Positions 1 through 13,086 of a stretch of DNA of 64,000 nt are shown one piece after another. This DNA comes from Osedax fenrisi. Its lineage: Eukaryota > Annelida > Polychaeta > Sabellida > Siboglinidae. Both the position numbers and the translations under genes were made by a program. Position 1 is the first letter of the stretch. The number at the start of each line of letters is the position of its first letter. The notes below the pieces were generated by a model. That model did not search any database. It worked only from the letters and a program-made list of their open reading frames with translations, and was not told the origin of the DNA. Where the stretch lies: assembly GCA_964019155.1 (NCBI GenBank), contig OZ025245.1, positions 4,079,638-4,143,637 on the forward strand. The letters run 5' to 3'.

Positions 1-952
1 GAGTATACTGTTCAATTTTCTGCTGGATACTAGGCAGGATACCAGTCAGTCGTGTATGTACCAGTGCTGTATTGGTTGGTATCATTTGAAAATCTTATAA
101 TTATTATAGGTTAGATAAAAATACAAATACATTTTTCATAAATAATAAAATCAAATATAAATACTTATATATAAATAAACTTACAACTAAATATGAAGAG
201 ATAACTGGACCCAATTATTATTTAGTATCATTTAATATCAACTTGAGAGTATTATGTAATCTGCCCGTATCGAATATATCACCCTTTTGTTTTGATTACA
301 ATATATTAGGTAAAATTAAAAATGTTCATTTCGATATTTGACACACTAGTGTGTATGATATAAGTTATATCATATAACTTATACGGAAAATATATAATTA
401 AATTAAAAGATATACATATTATATTTTATATAGTGTTATAAATAATAAGTATAATAATAAATATATTACAATTTAAAAATAACTATATTTAATAATTTAT
501 TATATATATATATATATATTAGTATAAAAACTGTATTATTATGAAATAAATTAAATTGAAGTCATACGAAATTACCTCGTAAGAAATTACTAGCTACCAA
601 ATATTATGCCTGAACTGGATATTATATTTTAAATAAAGTATAATAATAAATCATTTATATACTATTAAATTAATGTATTAATTATAATTAAAATAATATA
701 TAATCAAATTGTAATTTATAATCAATACTTGCGAATTATAATTATTAAATGACTATATTAATTATTAAATTAAGAAATATATTAATAATATAATATACAA
801 ATATTATAATAATAAATAATTTATATATTAAATTAATGAATTTCAATTTTAAAATAACGTTATAAGTATAAGTATAATAATAAATAAATGATCATATGTG
901 AGTCACATATGATGTGACATATGATGCATCGAAGTAAATAAAAGTTTTATTT
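1..952 (+). repeat. Outer palindrome, left arm
   Basis: The reverse complement of this stretch reappears at 9070-10014, with about 99% identity over the parts compared by eye; for example, the first ten bases pair with 10005-10014, and there is a one-base indel near 210. The arm may begin before the window. It ends at a GTTTTATTT word that is also the outer edge of the next inverted repeat. There is no gene in it; it is AT-rich with a short (TA)n near 500. Confidence 0.93.
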
Positions 953-1896
953 ACATCGATGATATGTCGATAAATGAAAAATAAATATTAAATATTAATT
1001 TGTAGCTCTTTACAATCAATACTTGCTAATTATAATTATTAAATGACTATATTAAATAATTAAATTAAGAAATATATTAATAATATAATATACAAATATT
1101 ATATATTATATAAAGCCGTATAAGGAGTATAAATTATATTAAAAATTAAATAAACCTGTTGTTTGTAAATAATTGTAGGTTGTAGGTCAATGGTCAAATA
1201 TTAATTGTCAAATTTATTATATACAGAAGAGATATTGAGATGTGTATAAATATATTTTAATTTTAGATACACTATAAATCTATGGTAATAATATAACTAA
1301 ATGATAAGTAAACCCTTATAGTAATGGTCTATATATATGGTATATGACCATAACAAGACCAAACAGTGAATAACAATTAATAATCACCAGGTGGCCTTTA
1401 TATGGCAACCATAATATAAACAAACATTCTAAAAATAATTTATTATTTAAATTAAATAATTATAATTACTCTAATTAATGTATAAAAGATACATTATAAG
1501 TTATTAAATATAAGTTTTTAATTGTCATAACATTAAGTAATGCTATGCAATTTTGTATCATTATCATTTAACTAAAAAATAAATAGCTGATAATAAGTGA
1601 ATTTAATAAATATTTTTAGTTAAAAACTTTAAAAAAAAAGCATTTAACGTTTTGAATATAACGTTACGTTATATTCAATATAATTACCATAATATTATAA
1701 TAATATTAGTAAAACAATATATATAGTATGTATTAATTCTTAATATGTATACAATATTGTATTTCATAATAAAACTAATTTTTAGAATGTTTTTTTACTA
1801 TATTTTTTCTTTAATATTTAATATTTTTTAGATTAATATTTGTTTGATTAATGTTACTGCAAGGAATGTCCTTAGTTACTTTTATGGTCGATATTC

Positions 1897-1937
<41 letters not shown>

Positions 1938-2699
1938 TATTATAAATATGAATAGAAATTATAATTTCAAATTGTATTACAAACCTTATAGAATTGAATG
2001 CTGTAGATAAAATGAAAACTGGAATACATTATATTTTATATTGATTTATAACAATAGTGTTATATAGACTATATAATATAGTGTATACATTTTAAATAAA
2101 ATACAAAAAAAATCTATGCTATAAGCTTATATATAGATTTTTTTTTGTATTTTAGTTAAAAGGTAAACTATAAATCTATACACTATAATGATGCGCCTAT
2201 ATCCAACTATTTATATCATTGTATATCTGTCCCATTCGAAAACATCGTGAATTCCATCGTCAAAGGCAGGATTAATCTTCAAACTTCGATGTGTATCTCG
2301 CACCTTAACGTTCTGTACAGTACCCCAGCAAACAGTAATAGCAGCATAATAGCAGCATAACAGCATATGCTAGAGCCTCAAATGCTTACATTGTGCTATT
2401 ATGCTACTATTATGCTGCTATTAATTTAAAAAGCATATTATGCTGCTATTATGCTTCTATTATTAGAATAGCAGCATAATATACTTTTAAAAATAATAGA
2501 AGCATAATATTAGCATAACGGCAGCATAATAACAGCATAACAGCAGCATAATAGCTTGATAAATTAATAGCAGCATAATATACATTTAATAGCAGCATAA
2601 TAGCACAATGTAAACATGTGAGGCTCTAGCATATGCTGTTATGCTGCTATTATGCTGCTCTTACTGTTAGCTGGGATTGTACACTGTACGACTTATTGA
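944..2699 (+). repeat. Foldback unit A, left arm
   Basis: The reverse complement lies at 3904-5669. Shared landmarks include CACCAGGTGGCCTTTATATG near 1388 (inverted near 5215), the ACGTTACGTTATATTC block, and a whole MITE present in both arms. A hairpin of TCTATGCTATAAGCTTATA and its complement is complete in the right arm (about 4455-4515) but has lost half of its dyad in the left arm (about 2104-2150). There are no coding features. This looks like one arm of a large foldback element. Confidence 0.9.
2324..2675. mobile_element. AGCATAAT-rich MITE, copy 1
   Basis: The ends are CCCAGCAAACAGTAATAGC and, inverted, CCCAGCTAACAGTAAGAGC. The interior is built almost wholly from AGCAGCATAAT and its complement, so the element folds on itself along most of its length. 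It has no coding capacity. The copy at 3928-4280 is the same insertion in the other palindrome arm. Confidence 0.82.
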
Positions 2700-2737
2700 C
2701 CGTTGGATGCTAGAAATATGCCGTACAATCGATATTA

Positions 2738-3105
2738 CCCAGCAAACAGTTATATCAGCATAATAATAAAAGCATATATAATAGCCTCAAATGTTTACAT
2801 TGTGTTATTATGCTGCTATTATGCTGCTATTAAATGTCTAGTATGCTGCTACTAATTTGTCATGATATTATGCTGCTGTTATGCTGCTATTTAAAGTATA
2901 TTATGCTAATAGTATGATTCTATTAATTTTAAAAGTATATTATCATAATATACCTTAAATAGAAGCATAACAGCAGCATAATAGCATAACAAATTAATAC
3001 CAGCATAATAGACATTTAATAGTAGCATAATAGCACAATGTAAACATTTGAGGCTATTATATATTCTGTTATGGTGCTATTATGCTGCTATTACTGTTTG
3101 ATGGG
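2738..3105. mobile_element. AGCATAAT-rich MITE, copy 2
   Basis: It has the same CCCAGCAAACAGT terminus and a matching inverted end, ACTGTTTGATGGG. The interior is the same AGCAGCATAAT mosaic but diverged, with some units degraded. It lies in the loop of foldback unit A, independent of copies 1 and 3. Confidence 0.8.
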
Positions 3106-3652
3106 TAGTAATCATCCCTTTGATGATGGACTTCACGATATTTTCGAATAGGATAGATATTAAATGATAACCTATAACCTATGTTGGTTTACGTTTATAA
3201 CATGCTTTTTAATAGAGTATTATCAAATCCCATTGATATTATACCCAGTGTAGTATACCTATAATAGTGAGCAGTGATGGGAATGATTGTCTATCACGAT
3301 CATCGATCCTTTGTAATAGAAACATTTTTATTTTAAAACAAATTATTATTTAAATATATATTAACAAATATAAAAAATTATGATTTTTAGTTTTTTAATT
3401 TCATTGATTTTTTTTTTGAAATTTTTTTTATTATTTAAAATGATATTCAGCAATATAAAAAAGTATTTTTTTTGTAAAATTCTAAAAACACTAGAAATAT
3501 AAGTGCTAACACTTATTTTTTTATACTATTGCTTCTATAAATTATAATTCCAATTAAACTGGATTTCAGAAACATATAGATTCCATATATGGAAATATGC
3601 ATACGTATACATATGTGATATATTTCATATAACAATAGTTAAAATTAGTCGA

Positions 3653-3696
<44 letters not shown>

Positions 3697-3903
3697 GGAT
3701 AAATATATACTATATATTGTAATACTAACATGTTGATTTAATTAATTATGTATTACCCTCATATAAAATAAATCTTTATAGCAGCCCTTCATCATATATT
3801 TCGTAGCTCCAAATCCTTCAACATGTTATATCTATGTTCATATATAATATACCTAAATACTACCATACTCATATATATCCACTCCTAATTAAACTCCATT
3901 GGC
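3106..3903. other. Loop of foldback unit A, AT-rich, possible hAT end
   Basis: There are no genes here. At 3272 the sequence reads CAGTGATGGGAATGATTG, followed by GATCATCGATC words. This resembles a hAT terminus and matches the start of the hAT-like remnant at 50144. A (TA)n tract lies at about 3664-3691. Confidence 0.4.
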
Positions 3904-4680
3904 TCAATAAGTCGTACAGTGTACAATCCCAGCTAACAGTAAGAGCAGCATAATAGCAGCATAACAGCATATGCTAGAGCCTCAAATGTTTACATTGTGC
4001 TATTATGCTGCTATTAAATGTATATTATGCTGCTATTAATTTATCAAGCTATTATGCTGCTGTTATGCTGTTATTATGCTGCCGTTATGCTAATATTATG
4101 CTGCTATTATTTTTAAAAGTATATTATGCTGCTATTCTAATAATAGAAGCATAATAGCAGCATAATATGCTTTTAAAATTAATAGCAGCATAATAGTAGC
4201 ATAATAGCACAATGTAAACATTTGAGGCTCTAGCATATGCTGTTATGCTGCTATTATGCTGCTATTACTGTTTGCTGGGGTACTGTACATAACGTTAAGG
4301 TGCGAGATACACATCGAAGTTTGAAGATTAATCCTGCCTTTGACGATGGACTTCACGCTGTTTTCGAATTGGACAGATATACAATGATATAAATAGTTGG
4401 ATATAGGCGCATCATTATAGTGTATAGATTTATAGTTTACCTTTTAACTAAAATACTAAAAAAAAATCTATGCTATAAGCTTATATATAAGCTTATAGCA
4501 TAGATTTTTTTTGTATTTTAGTTAATAGGTATACACTATATTATAGAGTCTATATAACACTAATGTTATAAATCAATATAAAATATAATGTATTCCAGTT
4601 TTCATTTTACCTACAGCATTCAATTATATAAGGTTTGTAATACAACTTGAAATTATAATTTCTATTCATATTTATAATAG

Positions 4681-4712
<32 letters not shown>

Positions 4713-5669
4713 GAATATCGACCATAAAAGTAACTAAGGACATTCCTTGCAGTAACATTAATCAAACAAATATTAATCTAAAAAATATTAAATATTAAAG
4801 AAAAAATATAGTAAAAAAACATTCTAAAAATTAGTTTTATTATGAAATACAATATTGTATACATATTAAGAATTAATACATACTATATATATTGTTTTAC
4901 TAATATTATTATAATATTATGGTAATTATATTGAATATAACGTAACGTTATATTCAAAACGTTAAATGCTTTTTTTTAAAGTTTTTAACTAAAAACATTT
5001 ATTAAATTCACTTATTATCAGCTATTTATTTTTTAGTTAAATGATAATGATACAAAATTGCATAGCATTACTTAATTTTATGACAATTAAAAACTTATAT
5101 TTAATAACTTGTAATGTATCTTTTATACATTAATTAGAGTAATTATAATTATTTAATTTAAATAATAAATTATTTTTAGAATGTTTGTTTATATTATGGT
5201 TGCCATATAAAGGCCACCTGGTGATTATTAATTGTTATTCACTGTTTGGTCTTGTTGGATGGTCATATACCATATATTATAGACCATTACTATAAGGGTT
5301 TACTTATCATTTAGTTATATTATTACCATAGATTTATAGTTTATCTAAAATTAAAATATATTTATACACATCTCAATATCTCTTCTGTATATAATAAATT
5401 TGACAATTAATATTTGACCATTGACCTACAACCTACAATTATTTACAAACAACAGGTTTATTTAATTTTTAATATAATTTATACTCCTTATACGGCTTTA
5501 TATAATATATAATATTTGTATATTATATTATTAATATATTTCTTAATTTAATTATTTAATATTGTCATTTAATAATTATAATTAGCAAGTATTGATTGTA
5601 ACATGTAATACAAATTAATATTTAATATTTATTTTTCATTTATCGACATATCATCGATGTAAATAAAAC
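3904..5669 (-). repeat. Foldback unit A, right arm
   Basis: This is the inverted partner of 944-2699; the two arms are separated by a 1.2-kb loop (2700-3903). It ends with AAATAAAAC, the same word seen at the boundary of the outer arms. Confidence 0.9.
3928..4280. mobile_element. AGCATAAT-rich MITE, copy 3 (mirror of copy 1)
   Basis: This is the inverted copy of 2324-2675 together with its flanks, so it was duplicated with the palindrome arm and is not an independent insertion. Confidence 0.82.
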
Positions 5670-5672
5670 GAA

Positions 5673-6249
5673 TATGGTCCATAATAGTAACCAAACAGTA
5701 ATAGTAACCAAAAAATAGTTATCGCCAGGTGGCGTTTTATATGGCAACCATATTGTAAACAAACATTCTAAAAATAATTTTTATTTTAAAATAAATACTA
5801 ATAATTACTCTAATTAATATATAAAAGAGAAATTATAAGTTATTAAATAGAAGTTTTTAATTGTCATAAATTAATTAATGCTATACAATTGTGTACCATT
5901 ATTATATTTTAACTACAAAATAAATAGCTGTTAATAAGTGAATTTAACAACTTTTTTCATTAATAATTTTAAATTTAATAATTATTGAAAAACGTCATAT
6001 TCAATATAATATCTCTAAAGCTATATTTATATATAATAAGTATGTATTAATTTTTAATATGTATAAAATATAAAATGAAAGTATAACTTACAAGTTTATT
6101 CAACATTTAAGATCGGCAACTACCTAAATTATTTAGTAAATGCTATTTAAAATAGGCGCGTTCATAGTAACTATGAAACAATAGTATAATCAAAGCCCTG
6201 GGCTTTGGTATAATATTAGGATATCAAATTTCGATCACATTTTACCATC
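5673..6249 (+). repeat. Foldback unit B, left arm
   Basis: It is inverted at 8472-9067. It is also homologous at lower identity (roughly 80% by eye) to part of the unit A arms: both carry a CCAGGTGGC...TATATGGCAACC block, the ACATTCTAAAAATAATTT block and the AAGTTTTTAATTGTCATAA block in the same order. The 17-base palindrome CAAAGCCCTGGGCTTTG lies near 6195. Confidence 0.88.
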
Positions 6250-6256
6250 AAGCGCA

Positions 6257-6545
6257 TTCAAAAATTAAAACTTAACCCAACCTAACCACAACAGTGACAA
6301 TATACTTTTATAGGCTCACTCGAGAAGTAATGCAGCTAAAAAAACCACCAAAAATTAAAACTTAATCCAACCTAACCACAACAGTGTAAATATACATTTA
6401 TAGGTTAACTCGGGAAGTAATGCAGCTAAAAAAAACACCAACAATTAAAACTTAACCCAACTTAACCACAACTGTGACAATATACTTTTATAGGCTCACT
6501 TGAGAGGTAATGCAGCTAAAAAAACCACCAAAAATTAAAACTTTA
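6257..6545. repeat. 90-bp tandem repeat, about 3 copies
   Basis: The phrase ACTTAACCCAACCTAACC recurs at 6269, 6359 and 6449 with point differences, giving a 90-bp period. Each unit ends in AATGCAGCTAAAAAAA. Confidence 0.88.
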
Positions 6546-6547
6546 AA

Positions 6548-7760
6548 AAAAAGCAAATTTATTAACAAATATTTGATTGTACAGTTACTATAACATATAA
6601 CATATCGATGGATTACATTGTTATACATATATAATGTATAGGTTCTACTTGAAATTAAACGGGCATTCTAAAACTATATAGATATCATATTTTCGTAACA
6701 TATTCGAAGTAGTATAAATTAATTTCTAATATTATAAATTAAAATTTAATAAAAAATCAAATTTATTAACACATATTTGATTGTACAGTTACTATAACGG
6801 ATAACATATCGACGGATTACATTATTATACATATATAATGTATAGGTTCTACTTGAAATTAAACGGGCATTCTAAAACTATATAGATATCATATTTTCGT
6901 AACATATTCGAAGTAGTATAAATTAATTTCTAATATTATAAATTAAAATTTAATAAAAAATCAAATTTATTAACACATATTTGATTGTACAGTTACTATA
7001 ACGGATAACATATCGACGGATTACATTATTATACATATATAATGTATAGGTTCTACTTGAAATTAAACGGGCATTCTAAAACTATATAGATATCATATTT
7101 TCGTAACATATTCGAAGTAGTATAAATTAATTTCTAATATTATAAATTAAAATTTAATAAAAAATCAAATTTATTAACACATATTTGATTGTACAGTTAC
7201 TATAACGGATAACATATCGACGGATTACATTAGTATACATATATAATGTATAGGTTCTACTTGAAATTAAACGGGCATTCTAAAACTATATAGATATCAT
7301 ATTTTCGTAACATATTAGAAGTAGAATAAAATAATTTCTAATAGTATAAATTAAAATTTAATAAAAAATCAAATTCATTAACAAATATTTGATTGTACAG
7401 TTACTGTAACGGATAACATATCGATGGATTATATTATTATACATATATAATATATAGGTTCTACTTGAAACTAAACGGGCATTCTAAAACTATATAGATA
7501 TCATATTTTCGTAACATATTCGAAGTAGAATAAATTAATTTCTAATATTATAAATTAAAATTTAATAAAAAATCAAATTTATTAACAAATATTTAATTGT
7601 ACAGTTACTATAGCGGATAACATATCGATGAATTATATTATTATACATATATAATGTATTGGTTCTACTTGAAATTAAACGGGCATTCTAAAACTATATA
7701 GATATCATATTTTCGTAACATATTCGAAGTAGAATAAATTAATTTCTGATAGTAATAATT
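6548..7760. repeat. 204-bp tandem repeat, about 6 copies
   Basis: The word GGTTCTACTTGAAA recurs at 6641, 6845, 7049, 7253, 7457 and 7661, exactly 204 bases apart. The middle copies are almost identical and the outer ones more diverged, as expected for unequal exchange. The array lies in the loop of foldback unit B. Confidence 0.95.
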
Positions 7761-8471
7761 GTAATTTAATCACACACACAATTATTTATGTATATATATA
7801 TACGTATTATATCTGAATAATCGCGTATGAATATAAATTATATTGCATATTATTTAAATGCATCACTAATCACTGAATGTAAAGAGCATATAACTTTATA
7901 TAAAAATAACTCAATAGATAAAGGATAACTATATTACAAAGACTCGTTGAACGAGTGTAGTGAAGCATGACGGCGTTGGTTCCAATAATATGTGTCCCTA
8001 TATACAGTATAAACACACATATATGTATACAAATATACTATATTATATAGTATCTACAATCTAATAATATATCTCTATGTAATTGTATATATGCATTATA
8101 ATAAAAATGTATACATATGTGTAATATACACAATTAGCATTACACTCATAAATTATCTTCGTATTTTATTATATGATATTTTGATTGACAGTTTAAGGCA
8201 AAGGACATTTGTCCTTGATTTCGGTCTAGTTTTTAAATATATGTTGCTTAATTTTGATTGGCCGCCCTTATCGCGTATTCACCATAATATATAGTCACTA
8301 TACTAGTGTATATTAAATATATCGTATATAGGTACACATACTAAGATACGTAGAGATTATGTAATGCGTGAAATGCATACTATTACATTTAATATTCTTA
8401 TCTTATGATCGCATAGTAGTCTAATTATTAATGTATGATTCAATAATTAATCTTTCAACTAGTAGTGATGT
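7761..8471. other. AT-rich loop remainder, no gene seen
   Basis: There is one short perfect dyad, ACTCGTTGAACGAGT, near 7943. A 67-codon open frame at 8091-8294 has no recognisable domain and the composition expected of chance. Confidence 0.6.
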
Positions 8472-9067
8472 GATGTTAAAATGTGATCGAAATTTGATAT
8501 CCTAATATTATACCAAAGCCCAGGGCTTTGATTATACTATGATTCATAGTTACTATGAACGCGCCTATTTTAAATAGCATTTACTAAATAATTTAGGTAG
8601 TTGCCGATCTTAAATGTTAACATTTGAACATTCAATTGAATAAACTTGTAAGTTATACTTTCATTTTATATTTTATACATATTAAAAATTAATACATACT
8701 TATTATATATAAATATAGCTTTAGAGATATTATATTGAATATGACGTTTTTCAATAATTATTAAATTTAAAATTATTAATGAAAAAAGTTGTTAAATTCA
8801 CTTATTAACAGCTATTTATTTTGTAGTTAAAATATAATAATGGTACACAATTGTATAGCATTAATTAATTTATGACAATTAAAAACTTCTATTTAATAAC
8901 TTATAATTTCTCTTTTATATATTAATTAGAGTAATTATTAGTATTTATTTTAAAATAAAAATTATTTTTAGAATGTTTGTTTACAATATGGTTGCCATAT
9001 AAAACGCCACCTGGCGATAACTATGTTTTGGTTACTATTACTGTTTGGTTACTATTATGGTCCTATA
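8472..9067 (-). repeat. Foldback unit B, right arm
   Basis: This is the inverted partner of 5673-6249. The loop between the arms (6250-8471) holds two tandem arrays and AT-rich DNA with no supported gene. Confidence 0.88.
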
Positions 9068-9069
9068 CC

Positions 9070-10014
9070 AAATAAAACTTTTATTTACTTCGATGCATCA
9101 TATGTCACATCATATGTGACTCACATATGATCATTTATTTATTATTATACTTATACTTATAACGTTATTTTAAAATTGTAATACATTAATTTAATATATA
9201 AATTATTTATTATTATAATATTTGTATATTATATTATTAATATATTTCTTAATTTAATAATTAATATAGTCATTTAATAATTATAATTCGCAAGTATTGA
9301 TTGTAAATTACAATTTGATTATATATTATTTTAATTATAATTAATACATTAATTTAATAGTATATAAATGATTTATTATTATACTTTATTTAAAATATAA
9401 TATCCAGGTCAGGCATAATATTTGGTAGCTAGTAATTTCTTACGAGGTAATTTCGTATGACTTCAATTTAATTTATTTCATAATAATACAGTTTTTATAC
9501 TAATATATATATATATATATATATATAATAAATTATTAAATATAGTTATTTTTAAATTGCAATATATTTATTATTATACTTATTATTTATAACACTATAT
9601 AAAATATAATATGTATATCTTTTAATTTAATTATATATTTTCCGTATAAGTTATATCATACACACTAGTGTGTCAAATATCGAAATGAACATTTTTAATT
9701 TTACCTAATATATTGTAATCAAAACAAAAGGGTGATATATTCGATACGGGCAGATTACATAATACTCTCAAGTTGATATTAAATGATACTAAATAATAAT
9801 TGGGTGCCAGTTATCTCTTCATATTTAGTTGTAAGTTTATTTATATATAAGTATTTATATTTGATTTTATTATTTATGAAAAATGTATTTGTATTTTTAT
9901 CTAACCTATAATAATTATAAGATTTTCAAATGATACCAACCAATACAGCACTGGTACATACACGACTGACTGGTATCCTGCCTAGTATCCAGCAGAAAAT
10001 TGAACAGTATACTC
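9070..10014 (-). repeat. Outer palindrome, right arm
   Basis: This is the inverted partner of 1-952. The match stops at 10014, after which the sequence (TGAATATGC) is unique. The two arms bracket about 8.1 kb that itself contains two complete inverted repeats. Confidence 0.93.
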
Positions 10015-10774
10015 TGAATATGCATTGACCCGAACAAAGCTATAAAGAGGTCGGATGCACACTATGCAACGAGATGGATGAATTATTGATTCTTAACAAG
10101 GTTTATTTTTGAAACACGACTCTCATTGTATTGGTCCATTCACCTAGATTAAAGTCGATATTAAAAAATACAGCCCATCTGATATTTATAGCCAGATATC
10201 GGCATAGCTTCAAATTATTTTTAAATATTTACTGGATATCTAGCAAATATAAGATTTTAAATTTGTAATACGTAATTTATATATAAACATACATTTTATT
10301 CATCATAATTAATTAGTTAAATTAATGCTTATCATTATGATATAACTAATATAAATTATCCAATATAAATTACGGTATTAATAAATTAATACCTCACATA
10401 GTGCATAAGTTATATCTGATAATACATATTTATAAACTATATTATATCTTATATCTGATAATATAATATATAAATATATATTATATTATTCCCAATATAT
10501 ACAACTAAGGTTTTGTACTAGTAATATTAAATAAATATAATATATCTTGTGCAGATTATGTATCATAACCTTATTCTTATATCGTATGCTATTTTAAATT
10601 GTAATACATTTATTTATTTTAAAATCTGAATAATCAGCACCAAATTATACTATATCTAGATTTAGTGAAGCGGTCAATTTTTAACAAATATTAATATATA
10701 TGGGAACAGCTAAGTAAATATCCTAGTCTATGATTACCCAGGGAATATCGAATATGGTCCTTGTTTGTTCTATC
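10015..10774. other. AT-rich spacer, no gene seen
   Basis: The sequence here is unique and AT-rich, outside the palindrome. No open frame, repeat unit or RNA signature could be supported. Confidence 0.6.
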
Positions 10775-12180
10775 ACGATAACATTTTAAATTGTAACATT
10801 TATCACCATAAGTTTATTATATCATATAAATTATAATAAGTTAGTACATATAAATTATAATATAACTAACTATTTATTAAATATATAAATATATTATAAA
10901 ATAATTATATAAGCTGGTATACAGCTATAAAATTGAAATCATAAAAAGTAGTATTACAAAATCACGATAACATTTTAAATTGTAACATTTATCACCATAA
11001 GTTTATTATATCATATAAATTATAATAAATCAGTACATATAAATTATAATATAACTAACTATTTATTAAATATATAAATATATTATAAAATAATTATATA
11101 AGCTGGTATACAGCCAAAGATTTTCCGAAGGAAAGATATAACACTTACGCGAAATCGTGTAATTCGAATTTGTATACAAAATACCCTGGTGCCACCTATA
11201 GCGGGTTACTTTTAGGAACTATGTGTTGTTTATAATGTAAATTCGTATTTAACTATACACTTTTAAAATTTTAAATAATATGCTTTAAATTAATATTTAT
11301 ATGATGAAAACTAAGTGTTCATTACTAATAAATAACAAACAAATATGATATTTATGTCTTAAATGCTATAAGTATATATTTAGTAAGTAAAAGTTAATTT
11401 ATATTGCATGTAATTTAATAGAGCAATGAAAACATTGTTGTATGCAAACAGAGCCGAACCTAAATCTATTTCAGTGATTTCGATACTACTGCTAGCAGCG
11501 GTTGGGGATATTACTAAAATACGTTCCATGCATAGTGAGTGTTATATCTTTGCTTCGCAAAATCTTTGATACAGCTATAAAATTGAAATCATAAAAAGTA
11601 GTATTAAAAAATCACGATAACATTTTAAATTGTAACATTAATCACTATAAGTTTATTATATCATATAAATTATAATAAATTAGTACATATAAATTATAAT
11701 ATAACTAACTATTTATTAAATATATAAATATATTAAAAAATATTGATATAAGCTGGTATACAGCTATACAATTGAAATCATAAAAAGTAGTATTAAAAAA
11801 TCACGATAAAATTTTAAATTGTAACATTTATCACCATAAGTTTATTATATCATATAAATTATAATAAATTAGTACCTATAAATTATAATATAACTAACTA
11901 TTTATTAAATATATAAATATATTATAAAATAATTATATAAGCTGGTATACAGCTATAAAATTGAAATCATAAAAAATAGTATTAAAAAATCACGATAACA
12001 TTTTAAATCATATAAATTATAATAAATTAGTACATATAAATTATAATATAACTAACTATTTATTAAATATATAATTATATTATAAAATATTTATATAAGC
12101 TGGTATACAGCTATACAATTGAAATCATAAAAAGTAGTATTAAAAAATCACGATAACATTTTAAATTGTAACATTTATCA
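10775..12180. repeat. 189-bp tandem array
   Basis: The phrase CAGCTATAAAATTGAAATC, with small variants, recurs near 10921, 11571, 11760, 11948 and 12109. Spacing is 188-189 bases except for one internally deleted unit. The array is interrupted by the MITE at 11115-11568. Confidence 0.93.
11115..11568. mobile_element. hAT-like MITE with 7-bp target duplication
   Basis: The left end reads CAAAGATTTTCCGAAGG and the inverted right end CAAAGATTTTGCGAAGC; the TIRs run about 38 bases with few mismatches. ATACAGC flanks both ends (11108-11114 and 11569-11575). The tandem repeat it interrupts supplies the empty site, GGTATACAGCTATAAAATTG, with a single ATACAGC, so the insertion boundaries are certain. 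A 7-8 bp duplication fits hAT. There is no open frame, so it must be nonautonomous. Confidence 0.88.
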
Positions 12181-12314
12181 CCATATATATAAAAAATATA
12201 TAAAAAAGTATGTATTTTGTTTTGTTTATTTTAGCTGATCACTTTTTTACAATTTAATTTAAATTTTTACATATCGTATATTATACATTAAGCACTGTGT
12301 TATATATTGATAAC

Positions 12315-12348
<34 letters not shown>

Positions 12349-12351
<3 letters not shown>

Positions 12352-13033
12352 GACGTGAGGGGGTTTTGGGCGATACAATTTAGCTCTCGCCATAATAGTC
12401 AGTACTCCGTGAATATTAGTATTTAAATTGTAGATTGCGTATTAAAAAGATGTTAATATACTAGATAGCTATCTCGGATATGTATTTCATTATATCAAAT
12501 TTATGTATTAACAATTCTAATAATACTAGTAAATATCAGTAAAATATGTTACGTGAGGGGTTTTGGGCGATAGTTCCAAATGTGTTAATAGGTGTCGCCC
12601 TATGTACTCAAACATTAAATTTGGCATTAAAATAAACTTTTTCGGATATTCGTCATAATTCGATGAAAAATATACAACACGCAATTTATAAAATATTATA
12701 ATGATTTTATATTACTTTATATTACTTTGTACCTATTACGTTTTTGATATAGTTACGCGTGTAGATTTATATGTATTTTTTTATAAATAATTAATTGATA
12801 AATAATGTAATTACTTTGATAAATTTATTAATTTTATACCATAGAAAAATGTCATCACATGCTGATTATTATTTATAATTGTTAGATTATTAGATAATTT
12901 ATATTTAATAATTATATTAGTATCATCAGCAAATAATATGTATTTATTTTTTTGAGAACATAATATCATATAATTAATAAATATAGAAAAAAGTAATTGT
13001 CCAAGAATAGAATAGTAGGGTACACCATAAAAA

Positions 13034-13086
<53 letters not shown>

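Noticed and set aside
6257..6545. CCTAACC words as an internal telomere repeat
   Set aside because: They occur once or twice per 90-bp unit and are not tandem telomere units.
6548..7760. Possible CRISPR-like regular repeats
   Set aside because: The 204-bp units are contiguous tandem repeats with no variable spacers, in a eukaryotic setting.
8091..8294. 67-codon open frame
   Set aside because: No domain, AT-driven composition, and it lies in a repeat-filled loop of a palindrome.
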